Of a stretch of DNA of 5,380 nucleotides, positions 3,876 through 5,380 are shown one piece after another (the first letter of the stretch is position 1; each line of letters opens with the position of its first letter). The stretch is taken from assembly GCA_003156615.1 (NCBI GenBank), contig PMHI01000664.1, positions 21,019 to 26,398 on the forward strand. Direction: 5' to 3'. Made by a program: the position numbers and the translations under genes. Source of the DNA: Acidobacteriaceae bacterium. GTDB lineage: Bacteria > Acidobacteriota > Terriglobia > Terriglobales > SbA1. The notes under the pieces are model-generated. The model was not told where the DNA came from. It did no database searches and saw nothing but the letters and a program-made list of their open reading frames with translations.

Positions 3876-5380
3876 ATGTCACGTCGAGTTTCAATGATCG
3901 CGGTGTTGGGCATATTGCTGGCGGCCACGGTGGCTTGCAGCAACAAGAAGTCGGTCAATCCGCTGGCAAACGTGGGGTCGAAGCAGCCCGATAAAGTGTT
4001 GTTCGACAAAGCCATGGACGCGATGAAGCACAACCGCTTCGACGTGGCGCGCATGACGCTGCAGACCTTGATCAACACCTATCCGGACTCGGAATTCATC
4101 GCGCGGGCGAAGCTGGCGGTGGGCGATTCCTGGTACGCGGAAGGCGGGACGGCGTCGCTGGCGCAGGCCGAGCAGGAATATCGAGATTTCGAGACGTTCT
4201 TCCCCAACATGCCGGAAGCGGCTGAGGCGCAGCTGAAGATCGCCAACATCCAGTACCAGCAGATGGAGAAAGCGGACCGTGACTACACCCACGCCAAGCG
4301 GGCGGAGGATGAGTACCGCAACCTGATCATGCAGTACCCGGATAACCCGAAACTGGTGAAGGAAGGAAAGCAGCGGCTGATGGAAGTGCAGGAGGTGTTG
4401 GCTGACCGTGAGTTCGACATTGGAAGGTTCTATTACTTCCGGCAATCGTATCCGGCGTCGATTGCGCGGCTGAAATCGCTGGTGGAGAAGTATCCGCTCT
4501 ACAGCCGAGCCGATGAGGCACTGTTTCTGCTGGGGCAGAACTATGAAGGGCAGATCGCTCAGTTACGGGCGAGACCGATTTGCAAGGCATATAACACTCC
4601 GCCGGGCTGCGTCGGCGCTGAAGCAGCCAAGGGGAAAGTAATTGAGGAATGGACCAGGGAGGCAGCCGCGGCGTATTCGCAGATCATTACGCGGTATCCG
4701 GTGATGGAGCGCGAGGATGACGCGAAGAAGCGGCTGGCGGCGCTGCATCAGCCGGTTCCACGGCCGACGAAGGCGGCAGTGGCGCAGAACCGCGCGGAGG
4801 AAGAAAGCCGGCAGGAGGCCAGCACGCTGGACCGGCTTATGAGCGTGGTGAAGAAGGGGCCGGACGTGGCGCAGGCAGCGAAGGTCGGCGATCCGACATT
4901 AGTCGATCCAACGCCCGTGGCGGCTAGAGATGTGGTGACGACGTCGATGCGGCAGGCGATGGGAGCGCCGGCAGGTGAGCACGGTCTGCTGGTCGAAACC
5001 GTAAAGGATGCGCCCCCCACCGCCAATGAGGCGGCTCCACGGTCCGATGCGGCGCCGGCCAACAGCCAGCCTTTTGCCCGGGCCGCGAACACGCCGGCCG
5101 ATCCCAACGAACTGAAGCCGGCGGCGCCGGATCCCAATGAATTGAAGCCCGGTGCGGCCCCCGATCCGAACGAGTTGAAGCCGGTGGCGGAGAGCCAAAG
5201 TGCGGCATCGAGCGATGCAGCCCAGCCGCCGCCAGTGCAAATCAATGAGATTCAGGGACCGTCATCGGCTGGCAGTGGGGCCGTCGCGAGCTCCAGTTCC
5301 AGCGCCACCCTGGCCACCGACAAGGATGTGTCGAGCAGCAAGAAGAAGAAAAAGAAGGGATTGAAGAAGATCCTCTCGTT
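3876..5380 (+). CDS. bamD: BamD-like outer membrane assembly lipoprotein with long C-terminal extension (3' end outside window)
   Basis: Open from ATG 3876 to the window end, 501 residues without a stop. BamD is the lipoprotein of the BAM complex that inserts beta-barrel proteins into the outer membrane, anchored at its periplasmic face. Residues 1-20 (n-region SRRVS, hydrophobic core) end in TVAC, a slightly atypical lipobox, with C21 as the lipidation site. Residues about 38-290 are TPR-like helical repeats, with repeat ends TYP (68-70), FFP (108-110), QYP (153-155) and KYP (205-207). The DRDYTHAKRAEDEYRNLI segment (134-151) matches the BamD DRDxxHA motif. E. coli BamD is about 245 residues; here a Pro/Ala/Ser-rich tail continues past 290 with three DPNELKP repeats and a lysine run (489-494). 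GAGG (3868-3871) lies four bases before ATG, slightly close. M7 is a poorer start because it loses the arginines. A two-cysteine insert lies at 236-245. The core assignment is firm; the tail's role is unknown. Confidence 0.9.
   Translation, partial: MSRRVSMIAVLGILLAATVACSNKKSVNPLANVGSKQPDKVLFDKAMDAMKHNRFDVARMTLQTLINTYPDSEFIARAKLAVGDSWYAEGGTASLAQAEQEYRDFETFFPNMPEAAEAQLKIANIQYQQMEKADRDYTHAKRAEDEYRNLIMQYPDNPKLVKEGKQRLMEVQEVLADREFDIGRFYYFRQSYPASIARLKSLVEKYPLYSRADEALFLLGQNYEGQIAQLRARPICKAYNTPPGCVGAEAAKGKVIEEWTREAAAAYSQIITRYPVMEREDDAKKRLAALHQPVPRPTKAAVAQNRAEEESRQEASTLDRLMSVVKKGPDVAQAAKVGDPTLVDPTPVAARDVVTTSMRQAMGAPAGEHGLLVETVKDAPPTANEAAPRSDAAPANSQPFARAANTPADPNELKPAAPDPNELKPGAAPDPNELKPVAESQSAASSDAAQPPPVQINEIQGPSSAGSGAVASSSSSATLATDKDVSSSKKKKKKGLKKILS
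5100..5183 (+). repeat. Three DPNELKP repeats in the BamD-like tail
   Basis: Within the coding frame, DPNELKP occurs at residues 409-415, 419-425 and 430-436, separated by short Ala/Pro/Gly linkers of 3 and 4 residues. The DNA copies (5100-5120, 5130-5150, 5163-5183) use different synonymous codons (for example CTG and TTG for Leu, CCC and CCG for Pro), so the peptide is better conserved than the DNA. Confidence 0.92.

Noticed and set aside
3891..4445. 184-codon minus-strand open frame opposite bamD
   Set aside because: Arg/His/Leu-rich shadow of a well supported lipoprotein gene; no domain seen.

Overview
This 5.4-kb window looks like chromosomal DNA of a fairly GC-rich, Gram-negative (diderm) bacterium, most plausibly an Acidobacteriota (Terriglobia/Koribacter-like) species. 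The didermic cell plan is supported by a BamD-type outer-membrane assembly lipoprotein. The acidobacterial assignment is inference: it rests on the style of the BamD C-terminal extension, the DUF2059-type secreted protein, the CPBP-like N-terminus and the intergenic hairpin clusters, not on a search.

Left part (1-1896, all on the minus strand). Three genes run leftwards: an EamA/DMT-family transporter (1896 to 1051), a short OppF/DppF-type ABC ATPase (1012 to 197), and the first 65 residues of a probable CPBP-like membrane protein (197 to beyond 1). The ATPase stop and the next start share one base (TGATG), which indicates translational coupling. The 38-bp gap between the DMT gene and the ATPase gene holds a 24-bp near-perfect palindrome ending 5 bp from the ATPase start codon, a candidate operator or a hairpin over the ribosome entry site. 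No permease or solute-binding protein is present.

Centre (1897-3056). A roughly 380-bp divergent intergenic region separates the leftward cluster from a secreted, methionine-rich DUF2059-type protein (2275-2787), whose GTG start is fixed by a well placed Shine-Dalgarno sequence. It is followed by a 269-bp spacer carrying four tandem copies of a 15-bp unit (2846-2905).

Right part (3057-5380, plus strand). Ribulose-phosphate 3-epimerase (rpe, TTG start) is followed, after an AT-rich stretch and a cluster of three hairpins with competing pairings, by bamD, which is still open at the window end. The BamD-like protein has the normal lipoprotein signal and tetratricopeptide-type core, then an unusually long low-complexity tail with three DPNELKP repeats and a lysine run.

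Overall the genes are ordinary housekeeping and envelope functions. No mobile element, CRISPR array, tRNA/rRNA gene or defence system is visible. The points most worth a second look are the 24-bp palindrome, the 15-bp tandem repeat whose internal substitutions are synonymous in one reading frame, the hairpin cluster before bamD, and the BamD tail.
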